Below, piece by piece: positions 8,806 to 16,798 of a stretch of DNA of 64,000 nucleotides. The number at the start of each line of letters is the position of its first letter. The first letter of the stretch is position 1. A program made the translations under genes and the position numbers. Below the pieces are notes generated by a model. It made no database searches. It saw only the letters and a program-made list of their open reading frames with translations, and was not told the DNA's origin. The stretch comes from Jatrophihabitans_A sp035248685 (GTDB lineage Bacteria; Actinomycetota; Actinomycetes; Mycobacteriales; Jatrophihabitantaceae), in the NCBI GenBank assembly GCA_035248685.1, contig DATFHF010000050.1, positions 1 to 64,000 of the forward strand, written 5' to 3'.

Positions 8806-8834
8806 CGCCGTCAGTTGTCGGAAGGAAGACGTTG

Positions 8835-10112
8835 ATGCGTTCAAAGGTCGCCGTAACGGCGCTCTCGGTTCTCTGTGTTGCTGGACTGGTTGCGGGATGC
8901 AGCTCCAGCAAGAGCGGCGGGGGCTCCAGTGGGGGTAACTCTCGCGGTCCGATCACCTTCGTGACCGGCAAGGACAACAGCGGCACCATGCCGTTCATCG
9001 CAGATCAGTGGAACGCCTCGCACCCGAACGAGAAGGTGACGATCAAGCAGCAGTCCGACCAGGCTGACCAGCAGCTGTCCGACTTGGAGCAGCACTTCCA
9101 GGCCAAGGACACCGGCTATGACGTGGTCACCGTGGACGTGATCTGGACTGCCGAGTTCGCCGCCAAGGGCTGGCTGGTTCCGCTGAAGGACAGCTACAAC
9201 CTGGACACCAGCCAACTGTTGCCGGCGACGGTGAAGGCCGCCACCTACAACGGCACGCTGTTCGCTGCGCCGTACGCCTCCGACGGTGGCCTGCTGTACT
9301 ACCGCAAGGACATCGTGCCGACGCCGCCGACCACCTGGGATCAGATGATCTCCGACTGCCAGGGCAAGACCACCTCGGGCACCATCACCGGTCCGAAGCC
9401 GGCCTGCTACGCCGGTCAGTTCGCCAAGTACGAGGGCCTGACCGTGAACGCGGCCGAGGCGATCAACGCGGCCGGCGGCCAGATCGTCAAGGATGACGGC
9501 AAGACCCCGAACGTCGACACGCCGGAAGCCGCCAAGGGCCTGGACTTCCTGGTCAACGGCTTCAAGCAGGGCTACATCCCGAAGGAAGCGCTGGGCTTCC
9601 AGGAGACCCAGAGCCTGAATGCCTTCCAGGCCGGCCAGCTGGTCTTCATGCGTAACTGGCCGTACGCCGACGCCATCCTGGCCGGCCAGGGTTCCAAGGT
9701 TGCCGGCAAGTTCGGCATCGCCCCGCTGCCCGGCCCGGACGGCCACGGCGCGTCGAGCCTGGGTGGGCACAGCGTCGCGATCAGCCAGTACTCCAAGCAC
9801 AAGGCGACCGACATCGACTTCCTGAAGTTCCTGGAGTCGGACAAGATCCAGCGCAACGACCTCACCCAGGGCACGCTGGCTCCGGTTATCTCCTCGCTGT
9901 ACAACGACCCGGCCCTGGTTGCCAAGTTCCCGTACCTGCCGACCCTGCTGGCGAGCATCCAGACCGCGGTGCCGCGGCCGGTGACGCCGTTCTACCCGGC
10001 GGTGACTGAAGCAATCGAGACCAACGCCTACGCGGCCCTGCAAGGTTCGGTCAGTACCAAGAGCGCATTGAGCAGTCTGCAATCGGCAATCCAGTCAGCC
10101 ACCTCCGGCTGA
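8835..10112 (+). CDS. ABC transporter sugar-binding lipoprotein (LpqY/ThuE-like)
   Basis: Extracytoplasmic solute-binding protein of family 1, 425 aa. It has a lipoprotein signal with lipobox LVAGC and modified Cys22, a Ser/Gly-rich linker, then a maltose-binding-type fold (GPITFVTGKDNSG; YDVVTVDVIWTAEFAAKGWL; PYASDGGLLYYRKDI; MRNWPYADAILAG). This resembles the trehalose/disaccharide-binding LpqY/ThuE group. ATG 8835 is preferred over TTG 8832 because GGAAGGAAG lies 6 nt upstream. It heads the operon with two permeases. Specificity for trehalose is plausible given the trehalose cluster 40 kb away but is unproven. Confidence 0.88.
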   Translation: MRSKVAVTALSVLCVAGLVAGCSSSKSGGGSSGGNSRGPITFVTGKDNSGTMPFIADQWNASHPNEKVTIKQQSDQADQQLSDLEQHFQAKDTGYDVVTVDVIWTAEFAAKGWLVPLKDSYNLDTSQLLPATVKAATYNGTLFAAPYASDGGLLYYRKDIVPTPPTTWDQMISDCQGKTTSGTITGPKPACYAGQFAKYEGLTVNAAEAINAAGGQIVKDDGKTPNVDTPEAAKGLDFLVNGFKQGYIPKEALGFQETQSLNAFQAGQLVFMRNWPYADAILAGQGSKVAGKFGIAPLPGPDGHGASSLGGHSVAISQYSKHKATDIDFLKFLESDKIQRNDLTQGTLAPVISSLYNDPALVAKFPYLPTLLASIQTAVPRPVTPFYPAVTEAIETNAYAALQGSVSTKSALSSLQSAIQSATSG

Positions 10113-10140
10113 TCGGAGAACGGAAACGCTGTAACGATTG

Positions 10141-10184
10141 GACCGGCGAGGGGGGTCGAGTTCGCTCGGCTCGTCTCGCCGGTC
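10141..10184 (+). ncRNA. Intercistronic stem-loop between binding protein and permease genes
   Basis: A perfect 10-bp inverted repeat (GACCGGCGAG 10141-10150 with CTCGCCGGTC 10175-10184) encloses a second hairpin CGAG-TTCG-CTCG (10157-10168) with a stable UUCG-type tetraloop. It follows the binding-protein stop by 28 nt and has no U-tract. Such structures commonly protect the 3' end of binding-protein mRNA so that it outnumbers permease mRNA; that function is inferred. Confidence 0.65.
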
Positions 10185-10232
10185 TGTCGCCCCTCACACC
10201 GTTGTGGCAAGTTGGCAGCCTGAGGAGGCTCC

Positions 10233-11237
10233 ATGACCGTCGCCGGACAAGCTGTCGAAGGTGCAGCAGCCGCTGAGCAGAAGCCCGAACCCAAACGGAA
10301 CAAGATCAAGACCGGCGAAGGAAGGTTGGCGTTCCTGCTGGTCGCGCCGACCGTGATCCTGCTGGCCCTGGTGGTCGGCTACCCGGTGGTGAAGGGGATC
10401 TACCAGTCCTTCCAGTCCGAGCCCGGGCTGCAAAACGGCTTCTTCAGCAACACCTCCCACTGGATCGGCTTAGCCCACTACAAGTACTGGCTGCTGAGGC
10501 AGTGCCCGAAGACCGGCGGCGGCACCACCAAATGCCCGACCGGCCTACTCGGTTCGCAGTTCTGGGCGTCGTTCTGGGTCACCATCTTCTTCACCGTGGT
10601 CACGGTGACCATCGAGACCGTGATCGGCATGTGCTTCGCGCTGGTCATGCACCGGGCCTTCCGCGGCCGGGGCCTGGTCCGCGCGGCGATCCTGGTGCCG
10701 TGGGCGATCCCGACCGCCGTCACCTCCAAGCTGTGGATCGTGATCTTCGACCCACAGGGCATCCTGGACAAGGTGCTGCACAAGCACATCCTGTGGACGT
10801 CCTCGCAGTGGCCGGCCCGGTTCGCTATCGTGATCGCCGACGTCTGGAAGACCACACCGTTCATCGCACTGCTGATCCTGGCCGGCCTGCAAGGCATCTC
10901 GGCGGATCTCTACGAATCCGCCAGGGTGGACGGTGCCAACGCCTGGCAGCGGTTCTACCGGATCACGCTGCCGCTGGTGAAGCCGGCGCTGGCGGTCGCG
11001 GTCATCTTCCGAACCCTGGACGTGCTGCGGATGTACGACCTGCCGTTCATCCTGACCGGCGGGGCGAACGGCACGACCACGCTGTCCATCCTCGTGGTGA
11101 AGCAGCTGAACGTCGGGTTGAACACGGCCTCGGCGTTGTCGACCATCACCTTCATTGCGATCTTCGCGATCGCGCTCGGCATGGTTCGGCTGTTCAACGC
11201 CAATATCATCGGCGCCCAGGCGAAGGGAGCCAAGTGA
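10233..11237 (+). CDS. Sugar ABC transporter permease (SugA/MalF type)
   Basis: Integral membrane permease, 334 aa, with a charged N-terminal tail and six or more hydrophobic segments starting at ~residue 33 (LAFLLVAPTVILLALVVGYP). The EAA loop that docks the ATPase reads ESARVDGANAWQRFYRITLP (~228-247). Between the first and second membrane spans is a short Cys-containing periplasmic loop (RQCPKTGGGTTKCPTG). Start ATG 10233 follows GAGGAGG. Partner is the next gene. Confidence 0.92.
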   Translation: MTVAGQAVEGAAAAEQKPEPKRNKIKTGEGRLAFLLVAPTVILLALVVGYPVVKGIYQSFQSEPGLQNGFFSNTSHWIGLAHYKYWLLRQCPKTGGGTTKCPTGLLGSQFWASFWVTIFFTVVTVTIETVIGMCFALVMHRAFRGRGLVRAAILVPWAIPTAVTSKLWIVIFDPQGILDKVLHKHILWTSSQWPARFAIVIADVWKTTPFIALLILAGLQGISADLYESARVDGANAWQRFYRITLPLVKPALAVAVIFRTLDVLRMYDLPFILTGGANGTTTLSILVVKQLNVGLNTASALSTITFIAIFAIALGMVRLFNANIIGAQAKGAK

Positions 11238-11238
11238 G

Positions 11239-12129
11239 ATGACCGCCGCAACCGTTAGCGCGCCGCGCGGGACCACCGGTCAGCCCACCACGAGGCGGCC
11301 GTTCCACTGGGGGCAGGTCGGTACCGGGCTGATCATCACGCTGGTGATCGTCTGGTGCTTCCTGCCGTTCTACTGGATGGTGGTGTTGGCCTTCCGGAAT
11401 AACGCCAATACCTACGACACCACGCCCTACTTCACCCACGTCACGCTGCAGAACTTCAGGTACGCCTTCAACACCTCGATCAACAAGTTCGGCCGATCGC
11501 TGATCAACAGCTTGATCATCGGCTCGGTGGTCACCCTGGTGGCGATGCTGGTCGGGGTCTTCGCCGGCTATGCGATGGCTAGATTGGCCTTCCGCGGCAA
11601 GGGCATTGTGCTCGCCGGCATTCTGGGGGCGTCGATGTTCCCGGGTGTGGCGATCTTGACCCCGATCTTCCAGCTGTTCACCAACTTCGGTTGGCTGGGC
11701 ACCTACCAGGGCCTGATCCTGCCGCAGATCTCGTTCTCGTTGCCGCTGGCGGTCTACACCCTGACCAGCTTCTTCGCCGACATGCCCTGGGAGCTGGAAC
11801 AGGCCGCCAGGGTGGACGGTGCCACGCCCGGGCAGGCGTTCCGGCTGGTGATCTTCCCACTGGCCGCGCCGGCACTGTTCACCACCGCGATCCTGGTGTT
11901 CCTGGCGTCCTGGAACGAGTTCCTGCTGTCCAGCGTGCTGTCCATAGGCAAGACGTCGGTGCAGCCGTCCACGGTGTCCATCGCCTACTTCACCGCCGGC
12001 CCGCACATCGTGCCGTACACCCAGACGATGGCCGCCGGCCTGGTGGTGACCGTACCGCTGGTGATCGTGGTGCTGCTCTTCCAGCGCCGGATCGTCAGCG
12101 GCCTGACCGCGGGTGGCGTCAAGGGCTGA
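11239..12129 (+). CDS. Sugar ABC transporter permease (SugB/MalG type)
   Basis: Second permease, 296 aa, six predicted membrane spans and the EAA loop EQAARVDGATPGQAFRLVIF (~187-206). ATG 11239 lies 1 nt after the preceding stop with GAAGGGAG upstream; the longer in-frame extension to 11155 lies within the previous gene. No ATP-binding subunit follows; the operon ends at a strong hairpin. A shared ATPase (MsiK-like) encoded elsewhere is the usual solution in actinobacteria and is inferred here. Confidence 0.92.
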   Translation: MTAATVSAPRGTTGQPTTRRPFHWGQVGTGLIITLVIVWCFLPFYWMVVLAFRNNANTYDTTPYFTHVTLQNFRYAFNTSINKFGRSLINSLIIGSVVTLVAMLVGVFAGYAMARLAFRGKGIVLAGILGASMFPGVAILTPIFQLFTNFGWLGTYQGLILPQISFSLPLAVYTLTSFFADMPWELEQAARVDGATPGQAFRLVIFPLAAPALFTTAILVFLASWNEFLLSSVLSIGKTSVQPSTVSIAYFTAGPHIVPYTQTMAAGLVVTVPLVIVVLLFQRRIVSGLTAGGVKG

Positions 12130-12148
12130 CGCCCTCCCGCCGTACTCC

Positions 12149-12188
12149 CCGGGGCCCCTACTGCCAGGCGTGGCGGTAGGGGCCCCGG
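12149..12188. terminator. Bidirectional terminator hairpin
   Basis: A 17-bp stem (12149-12165 with 12172-12188, one G-T pair) closes a 6-nt loop AGGCGT between the permease stop and the end of the convergent minus-strand gene. It lacks a long T-run, as is common in GC-rich actinobacteria, and can serve both strands. Confidence 0.8.
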
Positions 12189-12201
12189 CCTGTTCAGCGG
12201 C

Positions 12202-12855
12202 TTAGGGCGCCAGCTGGAGGCTCGGGTCGGTGGCCAGCGTTTGCAAGGCGGCGGCCGGCACCGGCACTCCGGCCGGCACGGTCGCGGTCACCGCAACCGC
12301 GGTGCCCGGTCGGCGGCCCGGCACCACCAGCGCGATATCGGCCGGCCCCTGCTGCGGTAGCGCGGACCGCCAATCGGGTACCGCTCGACCGGCCCGATCG
12401 CGAGTGGCGATAACCGTGAGCTGGATGCCGTCCGGGGTCCCGGCGACCAGCCGCACCAGGTATTCGCGGGCCGTGCCGTTGTCATATACCGCCTCGGCCT
12501 GGACCACCGTGACGGTCGGCAGCAGGTGCTGGACGGCGTGGAACAGCGGGCCGCCGTCGGGGAGTTGGCTCCAACTGCAGGCGGCGCCGACCGGGCAGCC
12601 GGTCAGGTTCGCGGTCGCCTGCCCCGGGCTGGACAGCACCCGGGTGCTGACGATGGTGCGGGTCTGGTGCACGTACAGCACGCCGCCGGCCAGCGCACCG
12701 ACCGCCGCCAGACCGGCCGCGGTCAGGCCCCAGCGCAGTGGAATCGATCGCCGGGGCCGATCGGCGGACTCGTCCGGGTCGGTCAATTCGATGTGGTCGG
12801 TCGACCGCCAGTCCGGGTCGGACGGCCAGTCCTGCTCGGCGTCATAGGTCGTCAT
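12202..12855 (-). CDS. Single-pass membrane protein of unknown function (paralogue 2)
   Basis: 217 aa: acidic, Asp-rich cytosolic N-terminus (1-~38), one membrane span (~43-64, LTAAGLAAVGALAGGVLYV), then an extracytoplasmic domain with TGCPVGAACSW and a C-terminal tail TDPSLQLAP. It is related to the upstream gene: both have TGCP(V/I)GA(A/R)C soon after the membrane span and both end (T/D)DP(S/A)(L/V)QL(A/T)P. Start ATG overlaps the neighbour's stop (12852-12855), so both are co-translated. I do not recognise the family. The Cys pair could form a disulfide. Confidence 0.75.
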   Translation of the reverse strand: MTTYDAEQDWPSDPDWRSTDHIELTDPDESADRPRRSIPLRWGLTAAGLAAVGALAGGVLYVHQTRTIVSTRVLSSPGQATANLTGCPVGAACSWSQLPDGGPLFHAVQHLLPTVTVVQAEAVYDNGTAREYLVRLVAGTPDGIQLTVIATRDRAGRAVPDWRSALPQQGPADIALVVPGRRPGTAVAVTATVPAGVPVPAAALQTLATDPSLQLAP

Positions 12856-13478
12856 GGCGTCAACTGCACGGCCGGGTCGTCGGACAGTCGCTGGGTCGGC
12901 TCGTCCAGGAAGCGGTAGTTAGGCGGCGCGTCCACCTCGATGCTGACCGTGCACCCCGGCCGTCCACCGACGATCAGCCGCTGCTGGGTGCTGTCGACAA
13001 TCATGTTGCCGCTCAGGTCGGTATGGCTACGGATTGTGCTCTCGGCAGTGTCCGGATCGTTGCTCGGGCCGCCGGGCAGCCGTTGTGCGGTGAGGGTCAA
13101 GGTCGCCCACGAATCCAGCTGCACCCATACCACCACCCGGAACGGCCGGCCGGTGGCGGCCTCGGACACCCCGGTCACCCCGGCCAGCCGACTGGCGGGG
13201 AAGACCCGGGCGATCGCCGCCAGCATCGCCGGCGGAGCGGTGGCGCCGGCCCGGCAGCGTGCCCCGATCGGGCAGCCGGTCGGATCCACCGCGACGGCCG
13301 GCGGGCCGGCCACCAGCCGCACCCGGTGCTCCGGCTGGCGGCGCAACCCCTGTACCACCAGCAAGCCGGCGACCAGCGCGAGCAGGGCAGCCGCCGCCAG
13401 CAGTACCCGACCCGGCCGCGAAGTGGCGGTCCAGCTCGGCCGCGATCCGGGCGGCTGCGTAGGCACGTCCTCGATCAT
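12852..13478 (-). CDS. Single-pass membrane protein of unknown function (paralogue 1)
   Basis: 208 aa from ATG 13478 (MIEDVPTQPPGS). An open extension to 13577 adds 33 residues rich in Cys/Arg and looks non-coding. Membrane span ~24-42 (VLLAAAALLALVAGLLVVQG), then an extracytoplasmic domain with TGCPIGARCRAG, an additional GRPGC, and the tail DDPAVQLTP. Paralogous to the next gene, with which it overlaps by ATGA. Divergent from rpmE. Function unknown; the paired arrangement suggests a two-subunit envelope complex, which is inference. Confidence 0.72.
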   Translation of the reverse strand: MIEDVPTQPPGSRPSWTATSRPGRVLLAAAALLALVAGLLVVQGLRRQPEHRVRLVAGPPAVAVDPTGCPIGARCRAGATAPPAMLAAIARVFPASRLAGVTGVSEAATGRPFRVVVWVQLDSWATLTLTAQRLPGGPSNDPDTAESTIRSHTDLSGNMIVDSTQQRLIVGGRPGCTVSIEVDAPPNYRFLDEPTQRLSDDPAVQLTP

Positions 13479-13637
13479 GCCGTAGGAATTTCGGGCCGGC
13501 TGAGCACGTTTGGAGCACGTGGCCACAAACTGGCACACTGTCTGACTGACGACCCGGCTCCGGTTCACGTCCAGCACGATCGGGCGACCCGGCGGCCATA
13601 AGCGGCACCGTTACTCGGTGTCATGAAGGGAACCATC

Positions 13638-13859
13638 GTGAAGGACGGAATCCACCCCGCCTACCAGGTCACCCAAGTGACCTGCTCGTGCGGTAACTCG
13701 TTCACCACCCGCAGCACTTCCAAGACCGGCACCTTGCACGCCGACGTGTGCTCGGCCTGCCACCCGTTCTACACCGGCAAGCAGAAGATCATGGATGTCG
13801 GCGGTCGGGTGGACCGGTTCGAGAAGCGCTACGGCAAGCGCGAGCGCGCTACCTCCTAG
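13638..13859 (+). CDS. rpmE: 50S ribosomal protein L31 (zinc-binding form)
   Basis: 73 aa. The CxC...CxxC zinc ligands are present (TCSCGN and CSACHPFYTG), so this is the C+ L31. GTG 13638 was chosen: GAAGGGA (13625-13631) is a good ribosome site 6 nt upstream and lies inside the longer ATG-13623 version. GIHPAY near the N-terminus matches the family. A terminator follows at once and separates it from prfA. Confidence 0.93.
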   Translation: MKDGIHPAYQVTQVTCSCGNSFTTRSTSKTGTLHADVCSACHPFYTGKQKIMDVGGRVDRFEKRYGKRERATS

Positions 13860-13867
13860 CTACCCTG

Positions 13868-13914
13868 ACGGCGCCCGGGGCGTGCCTGCACGGCACCCTC
13901 CGGGCGCCGTTCTT
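13868..13914 (+). terminator. Intrinsic terminator of rpmE
   Basis: An 11-bp perfect stem (ACGGCGCCCGG 13868-13878 with CCGGGCGCCGT 13900-13910), extendable by two pairs, is followed by TTCTT. It lies 8 nt after the rpmE stop. L31 is often expressed in excess of downstream genes, which fits partial termination here. Confidence 0.8.
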
Positions 13915-13962
13915 GTGCCACCACCGGTTAGCAAAGGCCACGACGAGGATGAGCGGAACCCA

Positions 13963-15039
13963 ATGAGCCACGAGGCGGACGGAGCCAGCACGCTGGCACA
14001 GGTGCTGGCCGAATATGCCGACACCGAGGCGGCGCTGGCCGATCCCGCCGTGCATGCCGACCAGAACGCGGCCCGGCGGCTCGGTCGTCGGTTCGCCCAA
14101 CTTGCCCCGGTGGCGGGTGCGGCCAAGGAGCTGGAAGCCGTCCGAGCCGACGCGCAGGCAGCCCGCGAACTAGCCGCCGAGGACGAGTCGTTCCAGGCCG
14201 AGGCCGACGAGTTGGCAGCCCGCATCCCGGAGCTGGAGACCCGGCTGCGTGAGCTACTCGTCCCCAAGGATCCGAACGACGTCAAGGACGTGATCCTGGA
14301 GATCAAGGCCGGCGAGGGTGGTGAGGAATCGGCCCTGTTTGCCGGTGACCTGCTACGGATGTACCTGCGCTATGCCGAGTTGCAGGGTTGGCAAACCGAG
14401 GTGCTCGACGACGAAGAGACCGACCTGGGCGGGCACAAGTCGGTCACCGTGGCGGTGCGTTCGCGCAGCGCGGACCGTCCGGTGTGGAGCCGGCTGAAGT
14501 ACGAGGGCGGCGTGCACCGGGTGCAGCGAGTGCCGGTTACCGAGTCCCAGGGCCGCATCCACACCTCGGCCGCCGGCGTGCTGGTGCTGCCCGAGGCCGA
14601 AGAGGTGGAGGTCGACATCGACCCGAACGACCTGCGGATCGACGTCTATCGCTCGTCCGGCCCGGGTGGGCAGAGCGTGAACACCACTGACTCGGCGGTC
14701 CGGATCACCCATGTGCCTACCGGCACGGTGGTATCGATGCAGAACGAGAAGAGCCAATTGCAGAACCGGGAAGCGGCTTTGCGGGTGCTGCGAGCCAGGC
14801 TGCTCGCCCAAGCCCAGGAGGAGGCCAGCCAGGAGGCCTCCGATGCCCGACGCTCGCAGGTGCGCACCGTGGACCGCTCCGAGCGGGTTCGCACCTATAA
14901 CTTCGCTGAAAACCGGATCGCCGACCATCGAGTCAACTTCAAGGCCTACAACCTCGACCAGGTGCTCGACGGTGCCCTCGACGACGTGATCGACGCGCTG
15001 ACCCGGGCCGACATCGAAGCGGCGCTGTCCGGCGAGTGA
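13963..15039 (+). CDS. prfA: Peptide chain release factor 1
   Basis: Recognises UAA/UAG stops and triggers peptide release, 358 aa. The tripeptide anticodon is PVT (191-193, VQRVPVTESQGRIHTS) and the catalytic GGQ is in SSGPGGQSVNTTD (235-237). The Gln is the methylation target of PrmC, encoded next. ATG 13963 gives the normal length; the upstream extension runs through the rpmE terminator and is rejected. The stop overlaps the prmC start (GTGA). Confidence 0.97.
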   Translation: MSHEADGASTLAQVLAEYADTEAALADPAVHADQNAARRLGRRFAQLAPVAGAAKELEAVRADAQAARELAAEDESFQAEADELAARIPELETRLRELLVPKDPNDVKDVILEIKAGEGGEESALFAGDLLRMYLRYAELQGWQTEVLDDEETDLGGHKSVTVAVRSRSADRPVWSRLKYEGGVHRVQRVPVTESQGRIHTSAAGVLVLPEAEEVEVDIDPNDLRIDVYRSSGPGGQSVNTTDSAVRITHVPTGTVVSMQNEKSQLQNREAALRVLRARLLAQAQEEASQEASDARRSQVRTVDRSERVRTYNFAENRIADHRVNFKAYNLDQVLDGALDDVIDALTRADIEAALSGE

Positions 15040-15929
15040 CCGATTCGCCGTCAGCCATCGGTCGGTCGTCCGCCGTGCCCGCCTCGCTGTCGGCCGAACT
15101 GCGAGCGGCGACCGCCGCGCTTACCGCCGCCGGCCGCGACTCGGCGCGGGTGGACGCCGAACTGCTGCTGGCCCATCTGCTGGGCCGCCGACGCGGCCAG
15201 TTGCTTCAGGCGCCGGCATTGTCGTCGGAGCAGCAGGCCGACTATGCCGAGTTGGTGCGGCGCCGCTGCGCCGGGGTACCGGTGCAGCACCTGACCGGCA
15301 GCGCCGCCTTCCGGCACCTGGAACTCGCGGTCGGCCCCGGGGTTTTCATCCCACGGCCGGAGACCGAACTGCTGCTCGACCTGGCCGCCGATCGGCTGGC
15401 CACGGCCGGCATCGTGCTGGATCTGGGCGCCGGCTCCGGCGCGATCGCACTGGCGGTGGCGCAGGAATACCCGACCGCCCGGGTGATCGCGGTCGAGCGG
15501 TCCGAGCCGGCGTTGGACTGGTTGCGAACCAATGCCGGCAACCGGGCAGCCGCCGGTGATCGTCCGGTCGAGGTGGTGGCCGGCGACCTGACCGACCCGG
15601 GGCTGCTGCCTGAACTCACCGCTTCGGTGGACGTGCTGTTGTCCAATCCGCCTTATGTTCCCGAACGAATCCGCGACACGCTGGCGGTCGAGGTGGGTCA
15701 CGACCCGGCCGAGGCGGTGTACGCCGGCCCGGACGGGCTGAGCCTGCTGCCGGCGCTGGTGCGGACCGCGGCTCGGCTGTTGCGACCGCGCCAAGGGCTG
15801 TTGGTGTTCGAGCACGACGAGAGCCACGCCGGCACGACGGCCGGGCTGCTGGTCGATGGCTGGCAGGACGTTCGCGGCCACCGGGACCTAGCCGGCCGGC
15901 CCCGGTTCACCAGCGCCGTCCGGGCCTAG
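15036..15929 (+). CDS. prmC: Release factor glutamine methyltransferase
   Basis: SAM-dependent N5-methylation of the GGQ glutamine of RF1/RF2, 297 aa. N-terminal helical RF-binding domain (~20-90, RVDAELLLAHLL...VPVQHLTG), SAM motif I LDLGAGSGA (~128-136) and the substrate-binding SNPPYVPE (NPPY 204-207). GTG 15036 overlaps the prfA stop, coupling enzyme to substrate. Confidence 0.96.
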   Translation: MTDSPSAIGRSSAVPASLSAELRAATAALTAAGRDSARVDAELLLAHLLGRRRGQLLQAPALSSEQQADYAELVRRRCAGVPVQHLTGSAAFRHLELAVGPGVFIPRPETELLLDLAADRLATAGIVLDLGAGSGAIALAVAQEYPTARVIAVERSEPALDWLRTNAGNRAAAGDRPVEVVAGDLTDPGLLPELTASVDVLLSNPPYVPERIRDTLAVEVGHDPAEAVYAGPDGLSLLPALVRTAARLLRPRQGLLVFEHDESHAGTTAGLLVDGWQDVRGHRDLAGRPRFTSAVRA

Positions 15930-16004
15930 CCGCCCGACCGGACCGACCGGCACCTGGTGCGGCAAGATCGAGCCATGAGCCATGCCAATGCACCGGCCCC
16001 ATCT

Positions 16005-16074
16005 CGCGAGTGGGCAGTTCTGGCTCGAGTGGGCGGTTACAACTGCCCACTCGACGCGCAACCGCCCACTCGCG
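16005..16074. repeat. Palindromic intergenic element (four 13-bp arms)
   Basis: Four arms of one 13-mer: CGAGTGGGCAGTT (16007-16019), CGAGTGGGCGGTT (16026-16038), then in reverse AACTGCCCACTCG (16041-16053) and AACCGCCCACTCG (16060-16072). The two direct arms pair exactly with the two inverted arms (1 with 3, 2 with 4); nested pairing 2-3 and 1-4 has one mismatch each. The outer pair extends to CGCGAG/CTCGCG. It fills the prmC-tsaC gap and looks like a REP/mobile palindrome rather than a simple terminator. Confidence 0.75.
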
Positions 16075-16096
16075 GCGGGCAACAGGACCCGCCGAC

Positions 16097-16750
16097 ATGA
16101 GTGAGATGCTGGATTGCGGCAACATCGAGCTGCGGCCGATGGCGATTACGGCCGCCGCCCGTGCGGTGGCCGCGGGCTCCGTGGTGGTGCTGCCGACCGA
16201 CACCCTGTACGGGATCGGCGCCGACGCCTTCAACCCCAGCGCGGTGGCCAGCGTGCTGGCCGCCAAAGGCCGCGGCCGCGACCTGCCGGTACCGGTGCTG
16301 GTCGGCTCCTGGTCGACGGTGGACGGCCTGGTGAGCTGGGTGCCGGCCAAGCTGCGGGCGTTGGTGGAGGCGTTCTGGCCGGGCGGGCTGACCGTGGTGG
16401 TCGAGCATGCCCCATCGCTGGCCTGGGACCTCGGCGACGCCCGGGGCACCGTCGCGATCCGGATGCCGCTGCACCCGATAGCGCTGGATCTGCTGGCGGT
16501 GACCGGGCCGATGGCGGTCTCCAGCGCCAACGTCAGCGGCCAGCCACCGGCGCTCACCGCCCAGCAGGCCTATCAGCAACTCGGCGAGTCGGTGTCGGTG
16601 TACCTGGACGGTGGCGAGGTGCCGGTGGGTCAACCGTCCAGCATCGTCGACCTCACCGGCGAGGTCCCGCTGTTGCTGCGGGAGGGCGCGGTCAGCTTGG
16701 CGGCGTTGCGCGAGGTGGTCGGCACCGTCGAGCGGCCGCCGGTCGGCTAA
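16097..16750 (+). CDS. tsaC: Threonylcarbamoyl-AMP synthase (Sua5/YwlC/TsaC family)
   Basis: Makes threonylcarbamoyl-AMP from threonine, bicarbonate and ATP for t6A modification of ANN-reading tRNAs. 217 aa: VVVLPTDTLYGIGADAF, KGRGRDLPVPVLVG, a catalytic-core FWPGGLTVVVEH and SSANVSGQPP. Start ATG 16097 has AGGA 9 nt upstream; an in-frame extension to 16010 would run through the palindromic element and is rejected. Precedes glyA by ~48 nt, the common actinobacterial order. Confidence 0.95.
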   Translation: MSEMLDCGNIELRPMAITAAARAVAAGSVVVLPTDTLYGIGADAFNPSAVASVLAAKGRGRDLPVPVLVGSWSTVDGLVSWVPAKLRALVEAFWPGGLTVVVEHAPSLAWDLGDARGTVAIRMPLHPIALDLLAVTGPMAVSSANVSGQPPALTAQQAYQQLGESVSVYLDGGEVPVGQPSSIVDLTGEVPLLLREGAVSLAALREVVGTVERPPVG

Positions 16751-16798
16751 CCTGGGGGCGGCATGACCGACGGATCCGTTCGAGGAGTGCGAAGCCAG

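Noticed and set aside
12992..13637. Zinc-responsive (Zur-type) operator upstream of rpmE
   Set aside because: The L31 here is the zinc-binding form, and no convincing AT-containing palindrome of the Zur type was seen in the divergent gap.
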